From Candidatus Zipacnadia bacterium (GTDB taxonomy: Bacteria > Armatimonadota > Zipacnadia > Zipacnadales > UBA5352), in assembly GCA_029820295.1 (NCBI GenBank), contig JALGVA010000025.1, positions 1 through 43,273 of the forward strand: a stretch of DNA of 43,273 nucleotides, written 5' to 3'. Below, piece after piece: positions 8,597 to 16,079 of this stretch (position 1 is its first letter; each line of letters opens with the position of its first letter). The position numbers and the translations under genes are program-made. The notes under the pieces were generated by a model that searched no databases, was not told the origin of the DNA, and saw only the letters and a list, made by a program, of their open reading frames with translations.

Positions 8597-10099
8597 ATGT
8601 CAGAGGTGCGGACCCGCTTCGCCCCCTCGCCCACCGGCAACCTGCACGTCGGCGGCGCGCACACCGCCCTGTTCGCGTGGCTGTTCGCCCGCCACGAGGG
8701 CGGCAGGTTCGTCCTGCGCATCGAGGACACCGACGAGGTGCGCTCCACCGCGGAGTCGCTCGCGGCCATCTACGACGGCCTGCACTGGCTGGGGATCGAC
8801 TGGGACGAGGGCCCCGACGTGGGCGGGCCCCACGGGCCCTACATCCAGTCCGAGCGCCTCGACATCTATGAGGAGCACATTGCCCGCCTGATCGAGAGCG
8901 GCCGAGCCTACCGCTGCTACTGCACGCCCGAGGAGCTGGAGGAGCGGCGCGAGATCATGCGCGCCCGCGGCCTGCCGCCCCGTTACGACGGCAAGTGCCG
9001 CGCGCTCACCGCCGACGAGACCAGGCGCCTCGACGCCCAGGGGCGCGAGTTCTGCGTGCGCTTTCGCGTCGATGACCAGGGCGTGACCATCGTCGAAGAC
9101 CTGGTGCGCGGCGAGGTCGCCTTCGAGAACGCGCTCATGGGCGACTTCGTCATCCAGAAGACCTCCGGCTACCCGACTTACCACCTGGCCGTGGTGGTCG
9201 ATGACTACCTGATGGAGATCACGCACGTCATCCGCGCCGAGGAGCACCTGCCTAACACCCAGGCGCACCTGCAGCTCATGGAGGCGCTGGGCCTTGCGCC
9301 ACCGCAGTTCGCGCACCTGCCGCTGATCCTGGGCACCGACCGCACCAAGCTGAGCAAGCGCCACGGCGCGATCAACCTCATGGACTACCGGGAGCAGGGC
9401 TTCCTGCCCGAGGCCATGCGCAATTTCCTGGCGCTCATCGGCTGGTCGCCGGGCACCGACGAGGAGATCCTGAGCCTGGACGAGCTGATCGAGAAGTTTA
9501 CGCTCGAGGGCGTCAGCAGGTCGCCGGGCGTGTTCGACCTGGAGAAGGCCACCTGGCTCAACGGCGAGTACCTCAAGCGCGCGGACGCGGAGTACATCGC
9601 CGACCTGATCGAGCCGGAGCTGCGGGCCGAGGGGCTGATCGAGGAGGACCTTGGTCCCGAGCGGCGCGCGTGGCTGGTGGCGGTCGTGGAGCTGATGAAG
9701 GAGCGTACGCGGCTGCTGACCGACTTCGTGGTGTGGGGGCGCTACTTCTTCACCGACGACTACCTCTACGACAACCGCGCGCGCAGCAAGTGGCTGAGCC
9801 GCGAGGAGGTGCCGGAGCGCCTCGAGCTGCTTGCGGACCGGCTGGAGGGCCTCGAGAGCTGGGACGTGGACAGCATCGAGGGGGCGATTCGCGGCCTGGC
9901 CGCGGAGCTGGACGTGGGCGCGGCGAAGCTGATCCACCCGTGCCGGGCGGCGGTGACCGGGCAGACGGTGGGGCCGAGCCTGTTCGATCTGCTGGCGCTG
10001 GTGCCGCAGAAGGACGTGGTGGCGCGCCTGCGCAGGACGGCTGAGCTGGGCCGTGCGGGGGAGCTGGAGCCGCTGCCCGAGGGCGACGCCGCCGACTGA
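8597..10099 (+). CDS. gltX: Glutamyl-tRNA synthetase
   Basis: This class I enzyme charges tRNA-Glu, and in many bacteria also tRNA-Gln for later amidation. The 500-residue length is standard. The start is ATG 8597 with GAGAGG at 8581-8586. The N-terminus FAPSPTGNLHVGGAHTALF contains the HIGH-like motif HVGG (residues 17-20), followed by RIEDTD. The second signature, KLSKRHG, is at 251-257 in place of KMSKS. The C-terminal third is the helical anticodon-binding domain. No GatCAB gene is in the window, so whether it is discriminating cannot be told. It is transcribed from its own promoter, and a long structured gap follows. Confidence 0.96.
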   Translation: MSEVRTRFAPSPTGNLHVGGAHTALFAWLFARHEGGRFVLRIEDTDEVRSTAESLAAIYDGLHWLGIDWDEGPDVGGPHGPYIQSERLDIYEEHIARLIESGRAYRCYCTPEELEERREIMRARGLPPRYDGKCRALTADETRRLDAQGREFCVRFRVDDQGVTIVEDLVRGEVAFENALMGDFVIQKTSGYPTYHLAVVVDDYLMEITHVIRAEEHLPNTQAHLQLMEALGLAPPQFAHLPLILGTDRTKLSKRHGAINLMDYREQGFLPEAMRNFLALIGWSPGTDEEILSLDELIEKFTLEGVSRSPGVFDLEKATWLNGEYLKRADAEYIADLIEPELRAEGLIEEDLGPERRAWLVAVVELMKERTRLLTDFVVWGRYFFTDDYLYDNRARSKWLSREEVPERLELLADRLEGLESWDVDSIEGAIRGLAAELDVGAAKLIHPCRAAVTGQTVGPSLFDLLALVPQKDVVARLRRTAELGRAGELEPLPEGDAAD

Positions 10100-10158
10100 G
10101 CAGCCGGGGCGAGATCGAGCAACTTGGCTGGTTTGGTGAACATATGGGAGCGGGTATA

Positions 10159-10209
10159 CGTCTCATCAAGCGGACCTGGAGTCGTGGCGACGTTCGAGGT
10201 CCGCAGACG
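10159..10209 (+). other. Branched inverted repeat / possible structured RNA
   Basis: CGTCT (10159-10163) pairs with AGACG (10205-10209). GCGGACCT (10170-10177) pairs with AGGTCCGC (10197-10204). Inside, GTCG (10181-10184) pairs with CGAC (10188-10191). The left side has a 6-base bulge. A GTTCGAG segment recalls a tRNA T-loop, but the rest does not fold as a tRNA. It could be the 3' end of the gltX transcript or a small RNA. Confidence 0.45.
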
Positions 10210-10213
10210 GATT

Positions 10214-10260
10214 GGTGGGGGAGGAGGGTGTTGTCCCCGCCAACACCCGAGTCCCCCGCC
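10214..10260 (+). repeat. Two-part long hairpin, related to the G-rich intergenic repeat
   Basis: GGTGGGGGA (10214-10222) pairs with TCCCCCGCC (10252-10260). After a symmetric 3x3 internal loop, GGGTGTTG (10226-10233) pairs with CAACACCC (10241-10248). The loop is 7 bases. No T-run follows, so a classic terminator is unlikely. GGGGGAGGAGG is shared with the copy at 8376-8386. Confidence 0.55.
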
Positions 10261-10296
10261 GTACCATATCAGGAGGCCGGCGGCCCCGGGCACGTG

Positions 10297-10325
10297 TTGA
10301 CAAGCCCGAGTCGCTGTGCTATCCT
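10297..10325 (+). promoter_or_regulatory. Sigma-70-type promoter for the cysK-hcyS-hcyF unit
   Basis: A perfect -35 TTGACA (10297-10302) and a -10 TATCCT (10320-10325) are 17 bp apart. The inverted repeat CTCGCC-TCATCT-GGCGAG (10324-10341) overlaps the end of the -10 and the start site near 10332. It could be a repressor operator or a 5' hairpin of the transcript. The leader to cysK would be about 210 bases. Confidence 0.7.
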
Positions 10326-10368
10326 CGCCTCATCTGGCGAGCAGACGCGCGAGAGAGGACGCGCCATA

Positions 10369-10446
10369 GTGGCGACCACGCAGATTGAGGTGACGGTTGA
10401 CACGGTCGGCGCCATCCGGCGACCGTATCTGATGATGTCGCGCTGA
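10369..10446 (+). CDS. Possible 25-residue leader peptide
   Basis: A GTG at 10369 has GAGAGAGG at 10351-10358 and opens a 25-codon frame ending TGA at 10446. It lies wholly inside the transcript expected from the promoter at 10297-10325, and ends 4 bases before a terminator-like hairpin. The C-terminal part reads [10 protein letters not shown], with two adjacent Met codons three and four codons from the stop and no Cys codon. A leader peptide that lets translation control the hairpin would fit a sulfur amino-acid operon, but the coding status is unproven. Confidence 0.4.
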   Translation: MATTQIEVTVDTVGAIRRPYLMMSR

Positions 10447-10450
10447 ACGA

Positions 10451-10502
10451 GGCCCCGCCCTGCTGCCATGTACCACGGCACCCGGGCACTGGGGCCCGTT
10501 TT
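10451..10502 (+). terminator. Attenuator-like hairpin upstream of cysK
   Basis: GGCCCC (10451-10456) pairs with GGGGCC (10491-10496). Inside, GCCC (10457-10460) can pair with GGGC (10484-10487) and TGCC (10464-10467) with GGCA (10477-10480). TTTT follows at 10499-10502. A competing hairpin, GCCCGT (10494-10499) with ACGGGC (10508-10513), uses the same 3' strand and would break the first. Two exclusive folds directly after a short ORF are the hallmark of attenuation. Fold energies were not computed. Confidence 0.45.
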
Positions 10503-10544
10503 CGTGTACGGGCATGGCGCAACAGACGCGGAGGAGTGGTTGCG

Positions 10545-11483
<939 letters not shown>

Positions 11484-11494
11484 GAGGAGGTCGC

Positions 11495-11659
11495 ATGATG
11501 TTCGGGCGCACCCGACCCGAGGCACAGGTGATGATCCGCATGGTCATGCCCCGGCGCCCCGCGGGGCGCACAGCCGGGATGGCCGCACCTGCCGCACCGT
11601 ACGAATACCGCGCGCCCGGACGTCACAGGAGCCCGCGGACGCCGGATCGGAGAGAGTGA
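11495..11659 (+). CDS. Possible 54-residue small protein between cysK and hcyS
   Basis: After the cysK stop there is a very good ribosome site (GGAGG at 11486-11490) followed by ATG 11495 and ATG 11498. The frame stays open for 54 codons and stops at 11657-11659, six bases before the hcyS start. The predicted peptide is rich in Arg, Pro and Met (starting MMFGRTRPEAQV) and matches nothing I know. Its end overlaps the hcyS ribosome site, so it could couple translation of cysK and hcyS. It may also be a chance frame in an untranslated spacer; G+C-rich DNA makes such frames common. Confidence 0.35.
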   Translation: MMFGRTRPEAQVMIRMVMPRRPAGRTAGMAAPAAPYEYRAPGRHRSPRTPDRRE

Positions 11660-11664
11660 TACCG

Positions 11665-12882
11665 TTGCCCAAGAGCTATGACGAGATCAACGAGAAGATC
11701 CGCAAGGGCGAGGTCGTGGTGGTGACCGCCGAGGAGATGGTAGACGTAGTTGCCGAGCTGGGGCCGGCCGGGGCCGCCGAGAAGATCGACGTGGTCACCA
11801 CCGGGACGTTCGGGCCGATGTGCTCATCGGGCGCCTTCCTGAACATCGGCCACAGCACGCCGCGCATGAAGATCACGAAGGCGTGGCTCAATGACGTGCC
11901 GGCCTACGCCGGCCTCGCGGCGGTGGACCTCTACATTGGCGCCACCGAGGTGGCGGAGGGCGATCCGCTCAATCGCAGCCACCCAGGGCGCTTCAGCTAC
12001 GGCGGCGGCCATGTCATCGAGGACCTGGTGGCGGGCAAGGACGTGCGCCTGCGCGCCGAGGCCTACGGCACCGACTGCTACCCGCGGCGCGAGCTGGACA
12101 CCTGGATCAGCATCGCCGACTTGAACGAGGCGTACATGCTCAACCCGCGCAACGGCTACCAGAACTACAACGTGGCGGTCAACGTGTACGCCGACCGTGA
12201 CATCTACACCTACATGGGCGTGGTCAAGCGCGACCTGGGAAGCGCGAACTACTGCTCGGCGGGGCAGCTCAGCCCGCTGCTCAACGATCCCTACTACCGG
12301 ACCATCGGCATCGGGACGCGCATCTTCCTGGGCGGCGCGCAGGGCTACGTCTACTGGCAGGGCACCCAGCATGACCCGACCGGCGGGCGGAACGAGCGCG
12401 GCGTGCCCACCGGCGGCTCCGGTACGCTGGCGACCGTCGGCGACCTCAAGCAGATGAACCCGCGCTATGTGGTGGGCGTGAGCATGCTCGGCTACGGCGT
12501 GTCGCTGGCCGTGGGGCTCGGGACGGCGATCCCGGTGCTGGACGAGGAGATCGCCTTCCAGACGGGCGTGAGCGATGCCGACATCACCGCGCCGATCATC
12601 GACTACAGCCGCAACTACGGCCTCAATGAGGGCGAGCCGTTGGGCGACGTGTCCTACGCGGCGCTGAAGACGGGCAGCATCGAGATCGAGGGCCGGCAGG
12701 TGCCGACGACGCCGCTGTCGAGCTACGTGCGTGCGAAAGAGATCGCGGAGAAGCTCAAGGAGCAGGTGGTGGCCGGGGAGTTCCTGCTGACCGAGCCGGT
12801 CGCGCCGCTGCCCTCGGCCGACAGCGGTCAGGGCTTCAAACCGCTCAAGTATCGCCCCGTGGGCGAGGAGGGGTGTGAGTAG
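11665..12882 (+). CDS. hcyS: Homocysteine biosynthesis protein HcyS (DUF39)
   Basis: HcyS-type proteins, with their ferredoxin partner, convert aspartate semialdehyde and sulfide to homocysteine, replacing the O-acyl-homoserine route. The 405-residue protein begins with the family pattern KSYDEINEKIRKGEVVVVTA. The start is taken as TTG 11665, with GGAGAGAG at 11649-11656 at ideal spacing; the in-frame GTG at 11656 lies on top of that site. The conserved cysteine segment is PMCSSGAF with Cys53, and a second likely functional cysteine is Cys138 in YGTDCYPR. The hcyF gene follows after 1 bp, the classic pairing for this pathway. The pathway is best known from methanogens and anaerobic bacteria, so its presence suggests access to free sulfide. 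Confidence 0.9.
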   Translation: MPKSYDEINEKIRKGEVVVVTAEEMVDVVAELGPAGAAEKIDVVTTGTFGPMCSSGAFLNIGHSTPRMKITKAWLNDVPAYAGLAAVDLYIGATEVAEGDPLNRSHPGRFSYGGGHVIEDLVAGKDVRLRAEAYGTDCYPRRELDTWISIADLNEAYMLNPRNGYQNYNVAVNVYADRDIYTYMGVVKRDLGSANYCSAGQLSPLLNDPYYRTIGIGTRIFLGGAQGYVYWQGTQHDPTGGRNERGVPTGGSGTLATVGDLKQMNPRYVVGVSMLGYGVSLAVGLGTAIPVLDEEIAFQTGVSDADITAPIIDYSRNYGLNEGEPLGDVSYAALKTGSIEIEGRQVPTTPLSSYVRAKEIAEKLKEQVVAGEFLLTEPVAPLPSADSGQGFKPLKYRPVGEEGCE

Positions 12883-12883
12883 C

Positions 12884-13291
12884 ATGGCCGAGAGCCGTGT
12901 GGTGCTTCACTTCCCGAAGGACCTGCTGGACCAGCCGGTGACCTCCACGGCCATCCGGCGCTACGATCTGGGCTTCAACATCCTGCGCGCGGACATCACC
13001 CAGGACCAGGAGGGTTTGATGGTGCTGGGCCTGGTGGGCGAGCCGGCTAACATCGAGGGCGCCATCGAGTGGATGCGCGAGCAGGGCGTGCGCGTGCAGC
13101 CGCTGGAGCAGGATGTGGTGCGCGATGACGAGCGCTGCACCGACTGCGGCGCGTGCATCGTGGTGTGCCCCACCGGCGCGCTGGCGATGGATGCGGCGAC
13201 CCGCGAGGTGAGCTTCGACGCCGAGCAGTGCGTGGCGTGCGGCATCTGCGTGCCCGTGTGCCCCCCGCGCGCGATGTCGATCAGCTTCTGA
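12884..13291 (+). CDS. hcyF: NIL-domain polyferredoxin, HcyF-type
   Basis: This 135-residue protein joins an N-terminal NIL domain (about residues 5-75) to two 4Fe-4S ferredoxin motifs. Cluster cysteines are 85-88-91-95 (CTDCGACIVVCP) and 116-119-122-126 (CVACGICVPVCP). NIL domains also occur at the end of the methionine ABC transporter ATPase. In the HcyS/HcyF pathway this protein is thought to supply electrons for homocysteine formation. The start is ATG 12884, with GAGGAGGGG upstream inside hcyS. It lies 1 bp after hcyS, so the two are surely co-transcribed. It ends the operon; a hairpin terminator follows at 13324. Confidence 0.9.
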   Translation: MAESRVVLHFPKDLLDQPVTSTAIRRYDLGFNILRADITQDQEGLMVLGLVGEPANIEGAIEWMREQGVRVQPLEQDVVRDDERCTDCGACIVVCPTGALAMDAATREVSFDAEQCVACGICVPVCPPRAMSISF

Positions 13292-13323
13292 AGCGCGGCA
13301 CAACACAATCGAGCAGAACCGAA

Positions 13324-13351
13324 CGAGCCCGCGGCTGACGCCACGGGCTCG
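13324..13351 (+). terminator. Hairpin between convergent hcyF and response-regulator genes
   Basis: CGAGCCCG (13324-13331) pairs perfectly with CGGGCTCG (13344-13351) around a 12-base loop. A weak T-rich stretch (CTTGCTGT) follows on the plus strand, and TTCGGTTCTG follows on the minus strand. It lies between two converging genes and could stop transcription from both sides. Confidence 0.6.
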
Positions 13352-13372
13352 CTTGCTGTCGCGAGGCGGGCT

Positions 13373-13798
13373 TCAGACTTCCCAGATGGTCTCGCCCTCG
13401 TCCTCGTCGCCCGGGCCGCCACCTTCCTCGAGGCTCTGGAAGATGCGCTCGACGAAGGTGAGCAGCTCGCGGGGGTTGAAGGGCTTGGTCAGGTAGGAGC
13501 TGACCCCCGAGGACCAGCCGCGGAAGATGTCGGCGTCCTGGGCCTTAGCGGTGAGCATGATCACCGGGATGTCCTGGGTATCGGGATCGGCCTGCAGGCG
13601 CTTGAGCGCCTCGAAGCCATCCATGCGCGGCATCATGACGTCGAGCACGATCATGTCGGGCTTGTCGGCCTTGACCTTCTCCAGCGCCTCGACGCCGTCA
13701 TAGGCGGTCATGACCTCATAGCCGGCACGCGCGAGGTTGACCTCGACCAATCGGACGATGTGCCGCTCATCGTCAACCACGAGGATCTTCTTTGCCAT
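13373..13798 (-). CDS. Stand-alone response regulator (receiver domain only)
   Basis: The 141-residue protein is a CheY-like receiver. Acidic pocket residues are Asp9-Asp10 (VVDDE), the phosphoacceptor is Asp53 (VLDVMMPRMDG), the switch residue is Thr83 (LTAKA) and the lysine is Lys105 (TKPFNP). An acidic, glycine-containing tail of about 20 residues follows and no output domain is attached. The start is ATG 13798 with GGAGGGAG upstream. Such proteins pass phosphate on or act by protein contact. No kinase is adjacent; the CHASE2 kinase at 36874 is distant and there is no evidence they pair. The gene has its own perfect promoter at 13897-13925, so it is probably strongly expressed. Confidence 0.93.
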   Translation of the reverse strand: MAKKILVVDDERHIVRLVEVNLARAGYEVMTAYDGVEALEKVKADKPDMIVLDVMMPRMDGFEALKRLQADPDTQDIPVIMLTAKAQDADIFRGWSSGVSSYLTKPFNPRELLTFVERIFQSLEEGGGPGDEDEGETIWEV

Positions 13799-13896
13799 GT
13801 AGAGCCGCTCCCTCCTTGGACCCCGACGCGGGTCAACGCATAAGCAGACTTCACCGAGCACGGTTGACGGGCGTCGGGGGCACCCGGTGTGCGCCG

Positions 13897-13925
13897 ATTA
13901 TAGCAGAGGCCCTCCAGCGTGTCAA
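13897..13925 (-). promoter_or_regulatory. Perfect consensus sigma-70 promoter
   Basis: Read on the minus strand, TTGACA (13925-13920), a 17-bp spacer and TATAAT (13902-13897) match the sigma-70 consensus at every position, with TGC before the -10 as an extended element. Initiation near 13890 gives a leader of about 90 bases to the receiver gene. Confidence 0.85.
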
Positions 13926-14006
13926 ACCGGCGCCGCAAAGCCGTCGTCACAGTCTCCACAGGTGACGTGCGCGGGCGGCCGGCATGTGCTCCCGGCTCGC
14001 AGGTGC

Positions 14007-15548
14007 TCAGGCTTCGCCGGCCGCGACGAGTTCGGCCGCCGCGTCGAAGCTGCCCTCAAGCTGACGGTAGAGCTGCTGATAGAGCCGGTGGTAGCCGGCG
14101 TAGAGCCGGTGGGCGGTCTCATCGACCGTCGGCGTGTCCACGGTGCGGATGGTGGCGCCGCAGGCCTCGACCACCGAGCCGTAGAGCCCCGCGCCTACGC
14201 CCGCCAGCAGCGCCGCGCCGTAGGCCGGGCCCTCGTCCACGTTGATGGTGGAGTGCGGATGGCCCGTGACGTCGGTCTGGATCTGCCGCCACAGCGGGCT
14301 GCGCGCGCCACCACCGGAGGCGCGCACCTGCGTGATCTCCACGCCCATGGCCTCGATGATCTGCAGCGAGTCGCGCAGGCCGTAGGCGACGCCTTCGAGC
14401 AGCGCACGGATCATGTGCGGGCGGCCGTGCCGCAGGCTCAGGCCGAAGAACACGCCGCGCGCGTTGGGGTTGGGGTAGGGCGTGCGCTCGCCGGTGAGGT
14501 AGGGCAGGAAGACCAGGCCCTCGCTGCCCACCGGGGCGTGCGCGGCCTCGGCGGTCATCAGCTCGTAGGCGTCCACGCCGGTCTGCGCGGCGACCTCGAT
14601 CTCGGCCGGGCACAGCTCGTCGCGCATCCACCGCAGCGAGCCGCCGGCGGAGAGCATCACGCCCATGACGTGCCACTTGCCGGGCACCGCGTGGCAGAAG
14701 GTGTGCGTGCGCAACTGCTCATCGACCACGGGCTCGTCGAGGTGCGCGAAGACCACGCCCGAGGTGCCGGTGCTGACCGACACCACGCCGGTGCGCACGA
14801 TGCCGTTGCCGACCGCGCCCGCGGCCTGGTCGCCGCCGCCGCCCACCACCGGTGTGCCCTCCGCGAGGCCGGTCAGCGCCGCCGCCCGTGCGGTGATGGC
14901 GCCGGAGACCTCCTGCGATTCGTAGACCGCCGGCAGCCACTCCTCGGGCAGCTCCAGGCGCTCGAGCATGAGGCTCGACCAGCGACGCCGGGGGACGTTG
15001 AGCAGCGAGGTGCCGGAGGCGTCGGAGACCTCGGTCGCGTACTCGCCGGTGAGGCGCAGGCGCACGTAGTCCTTGGGCAGCAGCACCCGGCGCAGGCGAC
15101 TGTAGTTCTCGGGCTCCTCGTCGCGCAGCCAGATGATCTTGGGCGCCTGGAATCCGGTGAGCACCGGGTTGAGGGTCTCGCCGACCACGTCATCGGCACC
15201 CACCGTCTCGGTGATCCACGCGCACTGCCTCGCGGTGCGCTGGTCGCACCACAGCAGCGCGGGGCGGATGACCTCGTCGGCCTCGTCGAGGAAGACCGAG
15301 CCATGCATCTGCCCGGACAGGCCGACGCCCGCGATGGCGTCGCCGCCGATGCCGGCCACGGCGAGGGCGGTGCGCACGCTGGCGACGGTGGCGTCCCACC
15401 AGTGGTGCGGATCCTGCTCCGCCCAGTTGGGGCGCGGCGTCGAGAGCGGGTAATCGGTCGCGTGGCTGCCCACCGGCGCGCCGCGCTCATCGATGATCAG
15501 CGCGCGCGTGCCGGTGGTGCCGACGTCGATGCCCAGCAGGTAGCTCAT
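14007..15548 (-). CDS. xylB: Xylulokinase (FGGY family)
   Basis: This kinase phosphorylates D-xylulose to xylulose 5-phosphate for the pentose phosphate pathway. The 513-residue length is typical. The N-terminal ATP-phosphate motif is GIDVGTTGTR with Asp8. The xylulokinase signature SGQMHGSVFLD is at residues 78-88, and the catalytic base is Asp240 in GGGGDQAAGAVG. The start is ATG 15548 with GGGAGGT upstream. It is the last gene of a leftward operon with two xylose-isomerase-like TIM barrels and a glycerate kinase. FGGY kinases vary in sugar choice, but the MHG motif favours xylulose. Confidence 0.92.
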   Translation of the reverse strand: MSYLLGIDVGTTGTRALIIDERGAPVGSHATDYPLSTPRPNWAEQDPHHWWDATVASVRTALAVAGIGGDAIAGVGLSGQMHGSVFLDEADEVIRPALLWCDQRTARQCAWITETVGADDVVGETLNPVLTGFQAPKIIWLRDEEPENYSRLRRVLLPKDYVRLRLTGEYATEVSDASGTSLLNVPRRRWSSLMLERLELPEEWLPAVYESQEVSGAITARAAALTGLAEGTPVVGGGGDQAAGAVGNGIVRTGVVSVSTGTSGVVFAHLDEPVVDEQLRTHTFCHAVPGKWHVMGVMLSAGGSLRWMRDELCPAEIEVAAQTGVDAYELMTAEAAHAPVGSEGLVFLPYLTGERTPYPNPNARGVFFGLSLRHGRPHMIRALLEGVAYGLRDSLQIIEAMGVEITQVRASGGGARSPLWRQIQTDVTGHPHSTINVDEGPAYGAALLAGVGAGLYGSVVEACGATIRTVDTPTVDETAHRLYAGYHRLYQQLYRQLEGSFDAAAELVAAGEA

Positions 15549-15591
15549 GGCGCACCTCCCGATGCGCGGGGTGGCGCGGACGCACGGCATC

Positions 15592-15663
15592 GTCGGGCAA
15601 GGATGCCCGACCTGCGCGATGTTGGAGTTGCGCGGGCGAGAAGGCCCGCGGGCAGGGCCTGCC
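15592..15663. repeat. Three adjacent hairpins in the xylB upstream gap
   Basis: GTCGGGCA-AGGA-TGCCCGAC (15592-15611) is a perfect 8-bp stem. CGCGGGC (15631-15637) pairs with GCCCGCG (15644-15650). GGCAGG-G-CCTGCC (15651-15663) is a near-continuous palindrome touching the stop of the next gene. They lie inside an operon, so they may act as partial terminators or mRNA-stability elements, or belong to dispersed repeats. Confidence 0.5.
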
Positions 15664-16035
15664 CTACGCGGCCTCGATCGTGACCTTCGCGCCCGAGCGG
15701 ACGGTCTTGAGTGCCTCCAGGTCGCCGGTCATCGTGCCGATGACTGCGACCGGGCTGGCGGGGCGAATCTCCTCGGCGGTGCTCATGGGCGTGAGGCCGA
15801 AGAACATGCAGAACGCCGAGCCCGGGGGCCAGTACGCGAGATCGCCGATGTCCACGACGGCCTGCAGGTCCTCACCCGGGCAGTCCACGTCGATACTGAA
15901 GTAGATCTCCTCGCCCCAGGTGCCCGCGGCTGCCTCGATGGGCAGCGCCTCGGCGACGGCCCGGCCGCAGGCGGAGTCGTTGAGTTCGGCCTCGACGACG
16001 ACATCGCCCGCGGTGATGCGGATCGGTGTGGGCAT
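15664..16035 (-). CDS. Cyclophilin-like fold protein (TM1367/DUF369 type)
   Basis: The 123-residue protein has the pattern of small cyclophilin-like beta-barrel proteins: ITAGDVVVEAELNDSACGRAVAEALP at the N-terminus, WGEEIYFS, then GDLAYWPPGSAFCMFFGLTP. I recognise this as the cyclophilin-like superfamily represented by TM1367. The biochemical function of these proteins is not established, and prolyl isomerase activity should not be assumed. The start is ATG 16035 with GGAGGAG upstream. Its place between xylulokinase and a TIM-barrel isomerase suggests a role near sugar catabolism, perhaps binding a small ligand. Confidence 0.8.
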   Translation of the reverse strand: MPTPIRITAGDVVVEAELNDSACGRAVAEALPIEAAAGTWGEEIYFSIDVDCPGEDLQAVVDIGDLAYWPPGSAFCMFFGLTPMSTAEEIRPASPVAVIGTMTGDLEALKTVRSGAKVTIEAA

Positions 16036-16079
16036 GAGTCATCTCCTCCTCGGCGTGCCGCCCGCGACTGATGGCGTCG

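Larger units (their letters stand above)
10100..10544 (+). other. Long gltX-cysK intergenic region
   Basis: This 445-bp gap has no ordinary-sized gene. From left to right it holds a branched hairpin (10159-10209), a long two-part hairpin (10214-10260), a strong promoter (10297-10325), a possible 25-residue leader ORF (10369-10446) and a terminator-like hairpin (10451-10502) just before the cysK ribosome site. I looked for SAM-I and other common sulfur riboswitch cores and did not find a match by eye. Confidence 0.7.

Noticed and set aside
10170-10204. Possible tRNA because of GTTCGAG and a closing 8-bp stem
   Set aside because: The stems do not give acceptor, D, anticodon and T arms of correct length, and no CCA-like end or anticodon loop fits.
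10332-10544. SAM riboswitch before cysK
   Set aside because: No SAM-I, SAM-II or SAM-IV core sequence could be seen; a leader ORF with attenuator-like hairpins explains the region better.
13887-15683. 598-codon plus-strand open frame opposite xylulokinase
   Set aside because: Antisense shadow of xylB; no ribosome site and low-complexity composition.
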